A stretch of DNA of 64,000 nucleotides from Sambucus nigra (taxonomy: Eukaryota; Streptophyta; Magnoliopsida; Dipsacales; Adoxaceae): assembly GCA_949130495.1 (NCBI GenBank), contig OX422207.1:711856456-711920455 (forward strand), given 5' to 3'. The notes under the pieces are model-generated. The model saw only the letters and a program-made list of their open reading frames with translations, ran no database searches and was not told where the DNA came from. Positions 1 through 12,600 of the stretch are shown here, in pieces (position 1 is the stretch's first letter; each line of letters opens with the position of its first letter). Made by a program: the position numbers and the translations under genes.

Positions 1-492
1 ATTTGTTATTGCCAATGGACAGGATTGTTCAGATTTTATATTCACATATTCGATATAGAATTGTTATTCTATTGCAGGGAAGGAGTACTCACTAAGCTTA
101 ATGCTTATGGTTTATATTTTAACAATTTCAGGTTTGTACGCTACCAGCTAGGATAATATATGACCGGTAACTTTGAGAGTTGCACCGTTAGAAGAGCTGG
201 GGTTTAAGTATGGAGATTTTATCGTTGTCACACTGAAGATTTTGATATACTCACACATTGTATATATTGATTTAGTATGGATTGAGTTGATCATAGTTAA
301 TTGTAGTATTGTATAATCTCTAATTATGACTATGATGTTGACTTCGTTATGGTACAAGAACAATATTATGTTCATTATGCAAAAAAAATATATATATTGA
401 TAAAGGAATGGAATTTTCAATGGGCTCAAGATTATGATCCAATTATTCTAATAACAAATGATTAGTATGGATATTGGGTTTGGGGTGTGACA
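1..492. mobile_element. Possible LTR or other element end cut by the window edge
   Basis: The stretch ends at 492 with GGTTTGGGGTGTGACA, which on the minus strand reads TGTCACACCCCAAACC, a typical plant LTR start. Homology to the hAT transposase stops at this point: the frame just to the right still matches the family, while to the left it becomes unrelated AT-rich sequence. I infer an insertion into the hAT element. The other end lies outside the window, so no TSD can be checked. The short ORF at 148-429 has no recognisable feature. Confidence 0.3.
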
Positions 493-1250
493 AAAAGAAT
501 CTCCGATGTCTTTGATAATGAAGTCCACAATCTCGCTTGAAATTGAATTAACAATATTTTTATGAATATCCGGTGATGTCAATGTGTGGTTTGAGGGAGA
601 ATTCTTCAATGCAACGGCTCTAATATCCGAATTTAAATCACAAACAAATTTCATAGGTTCAAGAAAGTTACCTCTATTTTTTTACTCTTTCGATTCGTCG
701 CTACCACGAAATGCAAATCCTTGGCATAAAAGGAACCTAATAGAGTTGATTGATGTACTTAGTCATGTTCAGTATTCCATAAGAGCTTTGTTTGATTGCT
801 TGTGTAAAATTGTTTGGTTCATTAAATTCGCAAATGCTTTAAAAGCATGATTATGGATACTATTGGGACCTCCCACATGAATAATAAAGCTATCTTTCTT
901 CTTCCAATTAGAAAAACGTTCGCCCACAAGTGTATCCCCACCTGGTTGGTCACCCATGTTTTGCTTGAAAAGATAGCAACACAAATAATATGCAGCATTA
1001 ATAGTGGTGCTATATTCTAGCTAAAGAGAGAATTCATCAAACCAAGCAGGGTTAAAATGCCGTAATTATTTTTGTTTGTCAATAGTTTTATACGGGAACA
1101 TGTGCCTACGCAGTTGACAAGGTCCCTTTTGTAAATAGGCTCTACGGAGTTTATCGTCCACTTTAGGATTACCACGAGCAATTGGAGTTTATAGGGTGGG
1201 ATCGGAATGAAAATCCTCCAAAATAATTTCATCTGGTTCTAGATTGCTCT
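493..1250 (-). pseudogene. hAT transposase fragment (TTF-type zinc finger / DUF4371, ZMYM1-like), copy 1
   Basis: Several minus-strand frames carry pieces of the plant ZMYM1-like hAT transposase in the right order. From the N-terminal side they are a tract ending in CCYLFKQNMGDQPGGD (about 984-935), then FSNWKKKDSF and HVGGPNSIHNHAFKAF of the TTF zinc-finger domain, and then DIHKNIVNSISSEIVDF (about 560-500), the start of DUF4371. The family's catalytic and dimerisation parts are missing, because the match stops at 492 where another element appears to have inserted. Stops and frame changes separate the pieces. This is a dead N-terminal fragment, distinct from the hAT copy at 15821-18123. Confidence 0.65.
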
Positions 1251-1361
1251 CAATATGTGGTGTAGATGTCAACTACAATTTTCTTTTAAAAAACCTCTCC
1301 ATAAGTTGACTGATTTGACAAAAAAATTAAGGTTATTAATTCCTTCCCCTCTCTCTCTCCC

Positions 1362-1392
<31 letters not shown>

Positions 1393-2090
1393 AAAGTAAG
1401 GTCATTAACTCTAATACCCCTAAAATTGGAAACCCTAAATAAATATATAATTAGAAACAAATAAATAAACACAAGTTACACATCAAATAAACACACACAA
1501 GTTACAATGTGAAACTTACACATCCAATAAAGTTACACAAGTTACACAACCAATACAATTTACATATAAAAACAAATAAACAAACAAATCTTCAAATAAG
1601 CAACAAAGTTATACATCAAATACAAAAGGGGAAAGGGATTTTACGATTACTTCTTGTCTAGAAACAAATAAATAATCAAGAAAGTACAAATTTACCTCTA
1701 GTCTAGACTCTAGAAGCAGGGGAGGGAGGGGACCATCACACAAAGGGCACAAGCAGGAGGAGCAGCAACAGCAGAAAGCAGGAACCACCACCACAGGTCT
1801 TGGGAAGGGAAAGGGCACCACGGAAAGGGAAAAAAAGGAACGGAGTTTTCGTTTTTGTTCTTGGAATGGATGACTTGGTTGCTGATGATGTTTTGTTGTC
1901 TTTGATTTTAGGTATTATGGAGTTATAAATATGGTATATTTACAAAAAAAAAAAAAAAAAAAGCCCTACAATTTTTTATAACTTAAACTTTTACACCAAA
2001 TACTTTTATATATATATATATTTTTTTTTTAAAATCTCGTGGGGGCTTGTGCCCCACTCATCCCTTAACAGCTCCACCCCTACTTCCCAT
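1251..2090 (-). mobile_element. Non-coding 5' part and putative terminus of hAT copy 1
   Basis: There is no gene here. The stretch holds a C/A homopolymer run, degenerate direct repeats of a (c)acaagttacaca motif (1470-1610), and a purine-rich tract at 1710-1850. It ends in GCTCCACCCCTAC at about 2080-2092, which on the minus strand resembles the GGGGYGGAGC terminus common in plant hAT elements. The matching left end and TSD are not visible, so the border is approximate. Confidence 0.4.
1359..1395 (+). repeat. Homopolymer pair: 24 C followed by 13 A
   Basis: An uninterrupted run of 24 C (1359-1382) is followed directly by 13 A. A similar C-rich/A-run pair occurs in hAT copy 2 at 16433-16482. 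Exact lengths of such runs are prone to sequencing error. Confidence 0.9.
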
Positions 2091-2190
2091 ATCCAGTACA
2101 AGGAAGCCAAACTCCAAAAAAATCTACACCTAACATTCAATAACACTACCAATCAATTACCCGGCAATCTACCCTAAAAGCGGTTAGTTG

Positions 2191-2200
2191 CAATATAAAG
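2191..2200 (+). promoter_or_regulatory. Candidate TATA box of the APD-family gene
   Basis: CAATATAAAG lies about 130 bp upstream of the chosen ATG (2326). A CT-rich stretch (2290-2312) in the presumed 5' leader follows it. The spacing suits a plant Pol II promoter with transcription starting near 2225. The hAT terminus lies only about 100 bp further upstream, so the core promoter may be very short or may include transposon sequence. Confidence 0.45.
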
Positions 2201-2325
2201 AGTGCACATAACCTACCGCCAGTTCCTCATATATCTACTAGTCTTCTCTCTTATGTAATATTACTATCCCCTCTTACAATGTACCATCATTTCTCTCTCT
2301 CACTCACTCACTGACACACACGGAT

Positions 2326-5049
2326 ATGTATAGATCAGCCTTCATACCACTCAGGCACAATCATCACAATCCTCATCCGTGGCAACAAACCTGTGCTCAA
2401 TTGCTTGCTCCTTTGACTCTATGGATATGTGGCATGTAATTTTCATCTACTGTGCAGTTACTCTTTCATAACCCTCTCTTCTCACTAGACCATTTTTCCC
2501 ATTAAATTTTTTGCAGTATCGGTGAGTATAAAGTACGGGTATTATGGGGATTCTCATATGGTGCTTGGTCCTAGCTCATCAAGGTTGTTTGAGGCAAGTT
2601 CTGTATTTGTGAACCAAATTGAAGTGAGAGACGATGGTAAGAAAGGTGTTTTCCTCTATGGGTTCGCAGAGAAGCCTCAGTTGAGCTTGGTGACTAATTG
2701 GACTGTGTCTAATTATGTGATTGTTAGTTCCTACAGTCGAAAGGTAACTTATGTATTTGTATTAATTTAATTCTTACCTATATATTTTGGATGAAAATAG
2801 ATTTATAAATAACTTGCAATTATGTATTGTAGGGGTTTTCTTTGTGGTTGAACAAGGGTTCGAGTATTCGGATTAGATGGGAAACTCGGGCTAGTAGCTT
2901 GGGTCAACTTCAAGTGTCTCTGATTAAAGGTTACTTCATATTGTTTGATCTTTCCTTTCCTTCTTTTTGAATAGTCGAAGGATCATTTGTTTCAAAATGA
3001 AATATGTTTGGTAGCAATGAAGTAATATGCTGAAATATATTTTGATTTATTTAGAGTTAAATATTTTTTTTAATTTTTATTTAGAATTTTATAATTATAA
3101 AGTGTGCATTTATTCATAATGTTAACTCATCAAAAATTTAATTTTAAATATACAAAAAAAACATTTCATTGTTTTACTTTTCACCGCAATCAATAGTATT
3201 TCATTCCAACCCAAACTAACCCTAAGTAGCGCACCATTTTAAATCAAATTCGAACTAAATATTTATGTGTTATTCACATATTACTTGGGACCTCATTGTT
3301 TATCCACTCTTTATGTGGCAAAAAACAAGGTGTGATGGTCACATAAACAATTGGTTTCAATTTGGTTCACGGGCAATGTTTAACAAATATTTGCTCCCTC
3401 TAAGTCGATTAAAGTTGAATGTAATATTCACTACAGGGGAACGGAAATATGAAACGCTGGTGCCAACTCCAGCAAGTTCGCTTGATGCCCATTATCTCAA
3501 TGAACCAACCGACGGTACCCACCTTACATAATTTTAAAGTTATAGAATCCTTCTGAAAATATTCCTTTATAGTGAAATTTATCAAAAAAAATTAAATTCC
3601 TTTCATTATGGGACTGAATTTTAAAATTAGATATTGAACGGATTTTCAGATCTTGTGATTCTTTGACTCAAGTGTACTGAAAAGTATTTCTAATCCTTAC
3701 CTGAAATCACAATTATAACACACAGAAGTAATTAAGGATTTTGTAAATATAGGACATATTATAATATATATTTTTGAATTAGAATTATAAATATTTTGTT
3801 TTCATTTTTAGTTCCTATTTTTTAATAAAAGTTCCTGGTGTCTATGAAGATTAAAAATAAAAATAAAATATTTGTTGTCCTATATCTATAACTAATATTA
3901 TTTTAAGTCCTAAAAGTACATAATCTAAAGTAATTAAAGAGTTACAAAAGTGAAAATTGTCAAAATGTATTTTTTTTTTTTTTATAGGGAGAGAAGCGGA
4001 ATATACCATCGAGGAAGATAATAGGTACTACGTTGGCATCACGAATTTAAACTCGAGAAGTATCATAATGACAATGAACCTTAATGTCTCGTCAAAGACT
4101 TATGATACCACAAAAGCAACAAGCACATGTTCAACTGTAAGCGGATCATGCCGCCTCAATCTTCAATTCCCCAAAACTCAATTTCTCACCGTAGCTACAC
4201 CAAATAATGTATGCCCTCCATTCTGTCTCATTCTTACAATTATTAATATATTTGCATAACAGTAAGACTCTAACTAATTTAATTGATTAATAAACTGCAG
4301 GGAGATCTTAGTGGGTGGTATGTTGAGCTTTCATTCGTGGCCCGTGTTGTCACCTATATTGCAATTTTAGGTACCACATAAGACCCATCATGCGATGCAT
4401 TATTATTATACAATATTGCTCCTACGAAAAGTATTAAGGACTATATTATTCAATGCGATGCATTTTAGATACATTCTCTTTCCTTACCATTAAATGCATT
4501 GTGCTCCTCACTTTTAACTCCTTTATGTCTTACACGAGCACTATTGTGTGTGTGTGTGTACACATTTCTTAGTGCGTAGTCTTACCTATATATCAATTGC
4601 AGGATTTGTTGTGACTATTATATTTCTAATTTTAAAATACCTTGGAGCATGTGATAACGGTGAGACAAATGAAGCAGAACCATCAGTTCAAGAAATAACT
4701 GAGACTTATCCATTAATTCAAGAGAAAACATTTCAATTGCCATATGGAACAGATGAAGAAAACATGGAGTTGGGAAAATCTAGCTCTTCGGAGGATTTAT
4801 ACGATGGGAAGATTTGTGTAATATGTTATAATATGCCACGAAACTGCTTCATTGTTCCTTGTGGCCATTGCGCCACTTGCTATGATTGTGCTCAGAGGTA
4901 CATTATTTGTGTGTGGCTCATTTCTTTTAAATGTTGTTATGCAGATATTTTATTAAGATGTGCATTGCAGGATTATGGAAGGAGAGAGCAAAATGTGTCC
5001 AATATGTCGAAGGATCATTCACAAAGTAAGGAAAATAATAATTCCTTAG
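2326..5049 (+). CDS. APD: APD-family RING-type E3 ubiquitin ligase, membrane-anchored, eight exons
   Basis: Proposed exons are 2326-2431 (or 2428), 2517-2743, 2833-2929, 3437-3514, 3988-4208, 4301-4370, 4603-4897 and 4971-5049. Together they keep one frame of about 390 codons, near the family length. The product matches the plant ABNORMAL POLLEN DEVELOPMENT family. It has an N-terminal hydrophobic anchor (about residues 24-36), a lumenal domain with YGYYGDSHMVLGPSSSR, NWTVSNYVIVSSYSRK and EEDNRYYVGITN, a second membrane segment (about 257-281, VTYIAILGFVVTIIFLILKY), an acidic linker, and a C-terminal RING domain (about 338-377) with CVIC, CGHCATCYDC and CPIC zinc ligands. Arabidopsis APD proteins are endomembrane E3 ligases acting redundantly in pollen mitosis. 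Later introns are GT-AG; intron 1 may be GC-AG. No internal stop is seen, so the gene is probably functional. The ATG was chosen because it opens the frame directly before the conserved LTLWI anchor. Confidence 0.85.
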
Positions 5050-5672
5050 AGCTACACTCTCGAGTAAAATGTTTTGGGAAGTTTTGTATTGCAGAGAGAA
5101 TCCGTGTTAGTACTTGTTTGTGGCCGAAACCTTCCTCAAGGTGATCAATATACTACATCAATGTACATAACCTTCATTAGTCACCCTTAGAATTTTATTT
5201 TTACTTCATCTCTTATGTATCTCCTTTATAAGATGATTTTACCACTTCAAAAGAATGTTTATCCATTCTACCGTCTCTGCACTCGTAGATTTTGGGGTTG
5301 TACCTTAAAAGTAATGATTTATTAATTGTTTTTCCTGTTTCCATTTAAAAATAATACTCATAGGCAATGCTTGATTTGTATTATTTCTTTAATGCTAATG
5401 CATAGATGTCTTCTATTAAACAAAGTAGATAATCTAGTGGGTAGAGTCCCGTCTACACACGAAAACTCATATGATTGTTTATTGTGCACTATAAGTTTGG
5501 TTTTTATTGTGTAATATAAGTTTTCTTTAATAACAATCACAACATCATTAGTAGGGTTGTAACACAATACTTTAATATGTTTGTTTTGACTAAGGAAAAT
5601 CATATAATTTTTACTTATTGTGCTAATATAGTATTAAAAATTATTATTTTCTGATAATTGTCATTATACTAA
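5050..5672. other. 3' flank of the APD-family gene, no gene seen
   Basis: AT-rich sequence covering the presumed 3' UTR and downstream spacer. Only short ORFs without recognisable features are present, and no repeat border is seen. Confidence 0.6.
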
Positions 5673-6177
5673 TCAGTGGCGGAGTAAAGAAAAATGTTTG
5701 AGTGAGATACTCAAAAAAACTTACAAGCACTATATATGTCGGGGGTTCAGGGGAGGAATCCCCGAGGCGAATTTTTTGGGGTATTTTTGAATTTTTTCAA
5801 AATATTCCATCGAATATACTTAACTCAATCAATATTACAACTAAATTTCAATTGAATAAAACTGTGGGAATTAAAAAAAAATATCCATGGGAGAAAAAAT
5901 CACAATATCTCAAATTTTAATGTATATTATCAAAATTGTAAAAATCACAAGTCACAAAAAGAAATGTATAAATACAACATTTAATTATAAGTTATTATGT
6001 TTAAATATTTTTGTGTTAAAAAAGTAATAAAGAATTCAAAGATACTCTTGGCTACTACTCATATGACTAATTATCTTCTTACTATTCCTAGCCATTTCAA
6101 AAGAGCAGTGATAAAATATTAAGCATCTTTGACAAGGGCGGAGCAAGGATTATTCGAAGGGATAGGCTAACAATAAG
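5673..6177. mobile_element. Putative hAT-type end fragments
   Basis: CAGTGGCGGAG at about 5675 and CAAGGGCGGAGC at about 6133 both resemble hAT termini of the CAGNGGCGGAGC type. The second is probably the left end of hAT copy 2, because the sequence interrupted at 6182 resumes at 15821 inside that copy. No coding sequence is visible. The 8 bp TSDs expected of hAT elements were not found, so borders and identity are tentative. Confidence 0.3.
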
Positions 6178-6892
6178 TCAAATGTGACACCCCGCCAAAT
6201 AAGATACCGGGCGATCACTCCAATATTAAATTAAAACATGAGTCTCATATGGATCATTCTTAGCATCACTGTCGAAAATTCATTTATTTACTAATAACCT
6301 ATTAGGCCGGTGTCAAAATTTTAACTTTACAACTCTTTCTAACAACCGTAAATAAAACATCCACATAGTTTTGCGAAAATGAAACTGAAATTTAATAAAA
6401 TAACCGAACACTCGGTCAAAATATACAACTATATCGAATGTTGTACTCAAAGAATAAATAAATGCAATTGGACCATTGGCCCGAATGTGTATACAGTACC
6501 TCCTATCTAGATTACAAGGATAGAAGCGTCTACTAAGAATCCTGCACACATCCACAACTGCTGCAGCAGCAGACGTCTGACTCGAAAGATGTATCATCCA
6601 GGCGTCCCTGTGTCTGGACACCTACATATATATATATAGCAAGAAGGGAAAGTAGATAAACGGGTCAGACCCGAGTTTTGAAAATATTTAGCAAGTGCAT
6701 AAATGCCTTATTTTTTTAGAAAAATGTTTTATCTCATATTTAAGTTTGGTATCGCACTCCCATGAGATACCCCTCACCTATCCACTAAGAGTGCACTCCT
6801 AACGCATCCCTCTAAACATCCTAGTCAAGTTACCCTACTAAACTAGTCTATCACCCAATCCACTATCAACCCTAGATAGTCCAAGTAATGTA

Positions 6893-7290
6893 CTAAGGGC
6901 TAAACTTCACCCCAGTCTCAACGCTATGCCATGTTCGTGCGTGGGGTGTCTCGCAAAGCGAAATCCAAACAAGGAATCCCCCCGATAAACTACTACGCGG
7001 CACGGTCGATCGTCGAGATCCGCCAGTCCCTGAGTACAGAAAGATATATATATAATTATATATATACCATAAGCATTTATAATATTAGAGCACTAAGGAT
7101 TAAACTTCTCCCCAGTCTCAACACAATGCCATATTCGTGCATGGTGTGTCTCGCAAAGCGAAATCCAAACAAGAAACCCCCCGATACACTACTATGTGGC
7201 ACGGTCGATCTTCGGGATCCATTAGACCCTCGGTACTCGATTCATCCTTATATACATATTCATTTTACCATATACATCCGGATCTATCTC
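6893..7290. repeat. Roughly 195 bp tandem duplication in the LTR of element 1
   Basis: Two direct copies share CCCCAGTCTCAAC, GTCTCGCAAAGCGAAATCCA and a CGGCACGGTCGATC-like tail, starting near 6893 and 7088. The same pair occurs in the other LTR at about 12843-13190. The core motif also appears outside the LTRs (10430, 10925 and 54180-54235). Confidence 0.75.
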
Positions 7291-8493
7291 CCGGTCTGAG
7301 GATTCATATACAAAGTATTTATCAATACTTTTCATTTTCTCAAAACTTCTCATTTCCCTTTTTATCTCAAGAAATGTAAATATAAAAGCCAATTAATTAC
7401 CATGAATTGCTTTAACCAATCATATACTTTTTAAAAGCCAGTTTTATTATCATAAAAATGCTTTTTCGTTTTATATCATCCCATTTCCCTTTTTACACTC
7501 AGGAAATGTACCCAAAGCCATTTCCATTATCATGAAAATGCTTGGATCATATCATATGCTTCCACATCCCTTCGTCCATCCGGGAGTGTTACCGAAGCCA
7601 AACCTTTATCCCATTTCCCTTTTTGTACTCAGGAAATGTAAATTAAAGTCAATTTATTATCATAAATTGCTTTAATAAAACTAAGACCACCCCTCCGAAT
7701 TTTCCCAGTGGACGCGCCCCTAAATGGCTATCATCTTTCAGGGCCTATCTATACAAGACAACCTGGGAACCTACCAACATCGGGAAGCGGTCATATGCCT
7801 GCAGGATAGTCATGATCACACCCAGAATCACCTAACCAGCGCAGTACAAATAATCACCCATATGGCCTATAGGACTATAGCCACCCTGCATTCATTAACT
7901 AGGGGGCATCACCATAACGCACGCAACATCCCTTATGATAGCGATTTAGGGAGGTGTGCAACCATAATTTTTATTAATTATGAAAATCATTTACCTTTTT
8001 CCCATTTTGAAAATATTCATATTTTATTTTCAAAATCCTTTATCTCAAATTATATATATACACTTTAATCACATAGTATATACATATACCATATATTCCT
8101 CCCTGAATATATAAGAATAGCCATAATTGCCAAACCATCTATCGATGACCAAAAATCCCAAAGATTCTCTCAAATAATCATAATCACGCATTCATATATG
8201 CATGATACTAAACCCAAAGTATTTTCTTACTTTAACAAGTAATATATACCAAAATCCCATCTACAGATTCATTTGGATATCTCCAATCATACCATTTGTC
8301 ATTTCGCGAATATATAACTATACTCCCCAAATTTATTCTAATCCACTCATAGGATTCACCCGACCAAGATCAATATGATTATGTTATCTCTTTAGATCAT
8401 AATTATCTTTAATACTCAAATTTTGAAAACCCGCTTTAAACTCAAAGAGGATAAGTAATTACAATCTCCAAAATCTTGGACTGAAAATAGGGT

Positions 8494-8613
8494 ACCGGTC
8501 GACTGGTCCTGGACCCCCGGTCGACCACGGGTTGCAAATAAGCCTACGAAACAAAGCAGTAGACCATTTTTCCTTGACGCGGTCGACCGGCCTTAGGGGC
8601 GCGGTCGACCGGT
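8494..8613. repeat. GGTCGACCGG palindrome cluster, left LTR of element 1
   Basis: Four exact or near copies of GGTCGACC/CGGTCGACCGG lie within 120 bp. The partner cluster in the other LTR is at 14455-14575, where two copies have mutated toward CGATCGA. The position, about 1.25-1.37 kb from the LTR 5' end, is similar to that of the CGATCGAT clusters in the other LTR families here. Confidence 0.8.
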
Positions 8614-9864
8614 CACACCAGGTCTCCCATATCTAAGTTCCTCAATTTCTTGATCCAACAACCCAAATTCATTAACGGGGTTTCTAAACTACACCGAAAA
8701 TTATCCCGAACATCTACACGATTTATTCTAGCCTTTATTTTTCCAATTCCCGATTTGATTTTCGAGTTGATGATTTCAACCCGCAGCTGCCATCTTGTAA
8801 AAATCATATCAAATCGAAAAAAAATCAGAAAAATACGCGATCAGCGTCCACACGACCATATCGAAAAGATCTACAACTTTCGTGTTTTGACCGAGAGCTA
8901 AATCAATTCTCTTCCTAGCCAAAATGTCCCCCTAAAGTCACGGATTAATATTCATCATCTTCTTCGAGAAGATTTCGGCCATTAAAGCTTCTCCCAAGCT
9001 TTTGTCGCCTCACCCAACGTCCTACAACCTCAACCAGCTACAAATACACATATATTAAGGGTTCTAAACATCCTAGAACCCTAAACCACCAATTTATTTG
9101 AATTAATTTCTAATTTTCTCCAAACATTAAATTTTTTAGGGGTTTATTTGTTTTAACTCCCAAAAACCCGTTTTATCCACGAAAACCCAACCCAAAATCT
9201 TTAGGGTTTGTTTATACCAAACTACGGTATGAGATATTTATGCAAAAAGTAAATAAAGCAAGTAAACACTTGCCTCATGGATAAAATCCGACGTCCTCGA
9301 GCCGAATCCCGCGGAGGTAGGCCGGAATCTCCCTTTTCTTCCTCTTTTCTTCCTCCTCTCTCTCTTCTCTCTCTTTTCTCAATTATCTTTCTGTCTTTCT
9401 TCTTTTCTTTCCCTTTCTCCCTCTTTAAATATGAAGAAAAGGGTTATACCCCCTTAAAATCCAAAAACGACTCGTTTACCCAATTACGAGTTACTTTTAC
9501 CTCTAAAATTACCCGAAACTCAATTTCGACAATCGAACACTCTTTTCCGACTATCTCGGCCATTTCGAGAATCATGGCGCAGTCAAAATTTTCATCCGAG
9601 GTACTTGACCGCAAATCACTATTCCAACCCAAAATAAATAAATGCGGGTTTTCCAAGTAAAAATCTTACCTCGTGTCGCTTTACTCAACGACGATATATA
9701 ATTAAAATATTTCGACCTATATAGTCCCAAAAATAATCACAACATCCTTCGAAAATCATTTAATCCTCCAAAATCCCAAAATTACTATTTAGGAAAATTT
9801 CCCAAATTCCAATTTATAATTAATTATGGAATTTAATCGTTTCCAAAAAGGACGGGTTGTTACA

Positions 9865-12121
9865 TACTCCCCCATTTACAACGAAATTTCTTCCTCGAAA
9901 TTTAGATACATACTACACCGCCAATCCATAGGATCACTCCAAATCCTAATACCTCAAAGGGAATGACACTAACCCAACGGTTCCCAAACCATATACCACA
10001 CTGCCACCACGGACATGAAGTGACTCCAATAGCATCACATAGAACTCATCATTACTAGTGCCTCACGGCATAAATTTCAATTTATGTACTACGCCCCTTC
10101 TATTTCAGGCGGTATATAAACCAACTTACTAAGGTGCCCATACACCTTTCTAACTTGTGCACATCTGCACATCCATAGTGAACGTCTAACACGTAACACT
10201 CTCTCCCATTAAGGGTCTCCTTTCCTCGGTGTAATACTCACCTATGGGTCCTCTGAACCCACGAAATCAATTCTCCTAACCTCGGCGCCACTAACACTAT
10301 CGAACTTATGTCCTAATAATACTAAGGTCTATGTGATGTCCTACCTACGCGGAACGAATATAATCCTAAGTATGTCCCTAGTGCCCAAGGCCTCTCTCAA
10401 CTCCCGACAGTTGCTTGGTTTCATGCGTGGGACGTCTCGCCAAGGAGAAATCCAAATAAAGAACCCTCCCGTTACACTACTCCCTCGCGTAGTCGGTCAT
10501 CTAGATATAGCGACCTAAGGCACACCAGCGGGGCATCCTAAATACTGCCTACGCTAAACAATGAACGCATTCCTACTATCTTATCCTTTCGCCCATACGG
10601 AAGGAAACCTAATCAATCGAAGTGGCCACTTTCTGTAAAAGTGTCACGTACATAATACCCAAAACATACCTTCTCAAAATTTTCCTTTTTATTAAGGCTG
10701 GTTATTATCCTCAAACCAATTTCTCTAAGTCCAACCTCACCCATCCACTTGTGGCGAGGGGACCACTTTAGTGCATTTCCATAGCACCATCTTTCCATAA
10801 CTATATTAACATCATGTGGCTCATAGCCTATAGTGGTTCATCCACACTATAAGATCTTTCCACAAAATCAACATCCTTGCATCCCATAACAGCTCTCCAC
10901 TCCTGACGCCGTTAAGAGTCATGTGTGGAGTGTCTCGCAAAGCTAAATCCAAACAAGGAACCCCTCCACACATTGACACTTGACTTCGTTGGTTATGGAG
11001 TTTCGTTATTTCAACATGCAACCGGGATATACCTATCCCCTAATCCAACAAAAAGTTGGTCTGAACTCCTATCTCTAACTAAGAGTCATACCACCCTGCG
11101 CTCGCACTCAATTTAAGTCCTTGCGCAATCAATAATGAGCTTAATCTTACAGTTCAACAATAATCCTGCCGCCTTAAATCATATAGATAAGGTCGCCTTA
11201 TACCCAAATCACGATAAGGAAACCTCTACTCATCGAAGTTCCATTAACCCATCACAATAGAGGTGAACTCAACCTGTATCCAGGTGAGACACCGCCACAA
11301 CAACCCGTTTCCTCCAGGAACTGCGGACACGATAGTCTTGCCATCATTAGCCTGCTATCGCTTCAAAAATACCAATAACATTATATACTCACCATAATAC
11401 CATACTCGTATAAACATATAGAACGAGTATCCCAAAACAAATATATATATATATATATGCAATATACCAACACCCGCCTTTATGGAGAATGAAGGAAAAT
11501 AAAATTTCGCTATCGCGAAAAACACATAGACATACATTATATAATGTTATCGAGACCGTCACAACTCAAATTACACACACGAGTCTAGGGCTAACAAAAC
11601 ATTGCGACTTTATCTAGCCACGCTAAATATACCTCTTCCTTCTGAGGTAAAACTCATAACAACATTCTTCTCATTCCGGCTAAATCATGGGGACTCACGG
11701 TTAAAACTATCCGTAAGGTCCTTTTCGAACCCTTAACTTTACTGAAAATTCAATCTTAATACCACTCTCTACAATAGTGGTATTGCAATACTCATGACTA
11801 CTTATTCTTCAGTAGTCGCCACCAAACTCCTTAGCAATTGCCACAAGGGGAGTGACCTCTACTAAGGCCCTCATCCCAACCTTCTACCAGCTGCCCCAGC
11901 TAAGCCTCACCTCCTGCTACCATCCAAGCTCCACACATGATTCTCAAACGAGCCCGCAAAAGATTTCTATAATTTCATAATATGGCAGGAGAACGAAATC
12001 TCACAAGAGAAATCAACAATCCTAATCCTAAGGCTCTATATCAAATCGAGAGCAACGCTGAAAGCGTAGTACGTCCGCACAGATTCCTAAGGACACTAGA
12101 ACCTGATGCTCTGATACCATC
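9865..12121 (-). mobile_element. Internal region of element 1 (no gag or pol)
   Basis: The region is bounded by a polypurine tract (AATGGGGGAGTA on the minus strand, about 9865-9877) and a primer binding site. No frame shows zinc-knuckle, protease, RT or integrase motifs, and the ORFs here are short and unrecognisable. Two stretches (about 10425-10490 and 10918-10980) repeat the GTCTCGC-AAAGC motif of its LTRs. A TA tract lies at 11443-11458. The core was probably never coding, or has decayed beyond recognition by eye. Confidence 0.75.
12108..12119 (-). other. Primer binding site of element 1
   Basis: The minus strand reads TGGTATCAGAGC, complementary to the 3' end of plant initiator tRNA-Met, two bases inside the LTR border at 12122. 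This fixes the element's orientation. Confidence 0.92.
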
Positions 12122-12558
12122 TGTGACACCCCGCCTAATAAGATACCGGGCGATCACTCCAATATTAAATTAAAACAGGAGTCTCATATGGATCATTCTT
12201 AGCATCACTATCAAAAATCCATTTATTTACTAATAACCTATTAGGCCGGTGTCAAAATTTTAACTTTACAGCTCTTTTTAACAACCGTAAATAAAACATC
12301 CACACGGTTTTACGGAAATGAAACTGAAATTTAATAAAATAATCGAACACTCGGTCAAAATATACAACCATATCGAATGTTGTACTCAAAGAATAAATAA
12401 ATGCAATTGGACCATTGGCCCGAATGTGTATACAATACCTCCTATCTACATTACAAGGATAGAAGCGTCTACTAAGAATCCTTCACGCATCCACAGCTGC
12501 TGCAGCAGACGTCTGACTCGAAAGATGTATCATCCAGGCATCCCTGTGTCTGGACACC

Positions 12559-12600
<42 letters not shown>

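Larger units (their letters stand above)
6183..9864 (-). repeat. Left (3') LTR of element 1
   Basis: Begins TGTGACACCCCGCC and ends GGGTTGTTACA on the plus strand (TG...CA). It pairs with 12122-15815, with scattered substitutions and a longer AT tract in the other copy. It contains a tandem duplication (about 6893-7290), a cluster of GGTCGACCGG palindromes (8494-8613) and a CT-rich tract (9325-9425). The small ORFs inside it (for example at 9277-9660) are low-complexity and not credible genes. Confidence 0.92.

Noticed and set aside
4548..5144. 198-residue ORF containing the RING start as a complete gene
   Set aside because: It reads through two introns; the CPIC end of the RING domain lies in another frame after the acceptor at 4970.
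6893..7290. Possible tRNA or 5S-like RNA gene in the LTR repeat
   Set aside because: No cloverleaf, A/B box pair or terminator could be seen by eye.
9277..9660. 127-residue ORF in the LTR of element 1
   Set aside because: Ser/Phe/Leu-rich translation of a CT-rich tract; not open in the partner LTR.
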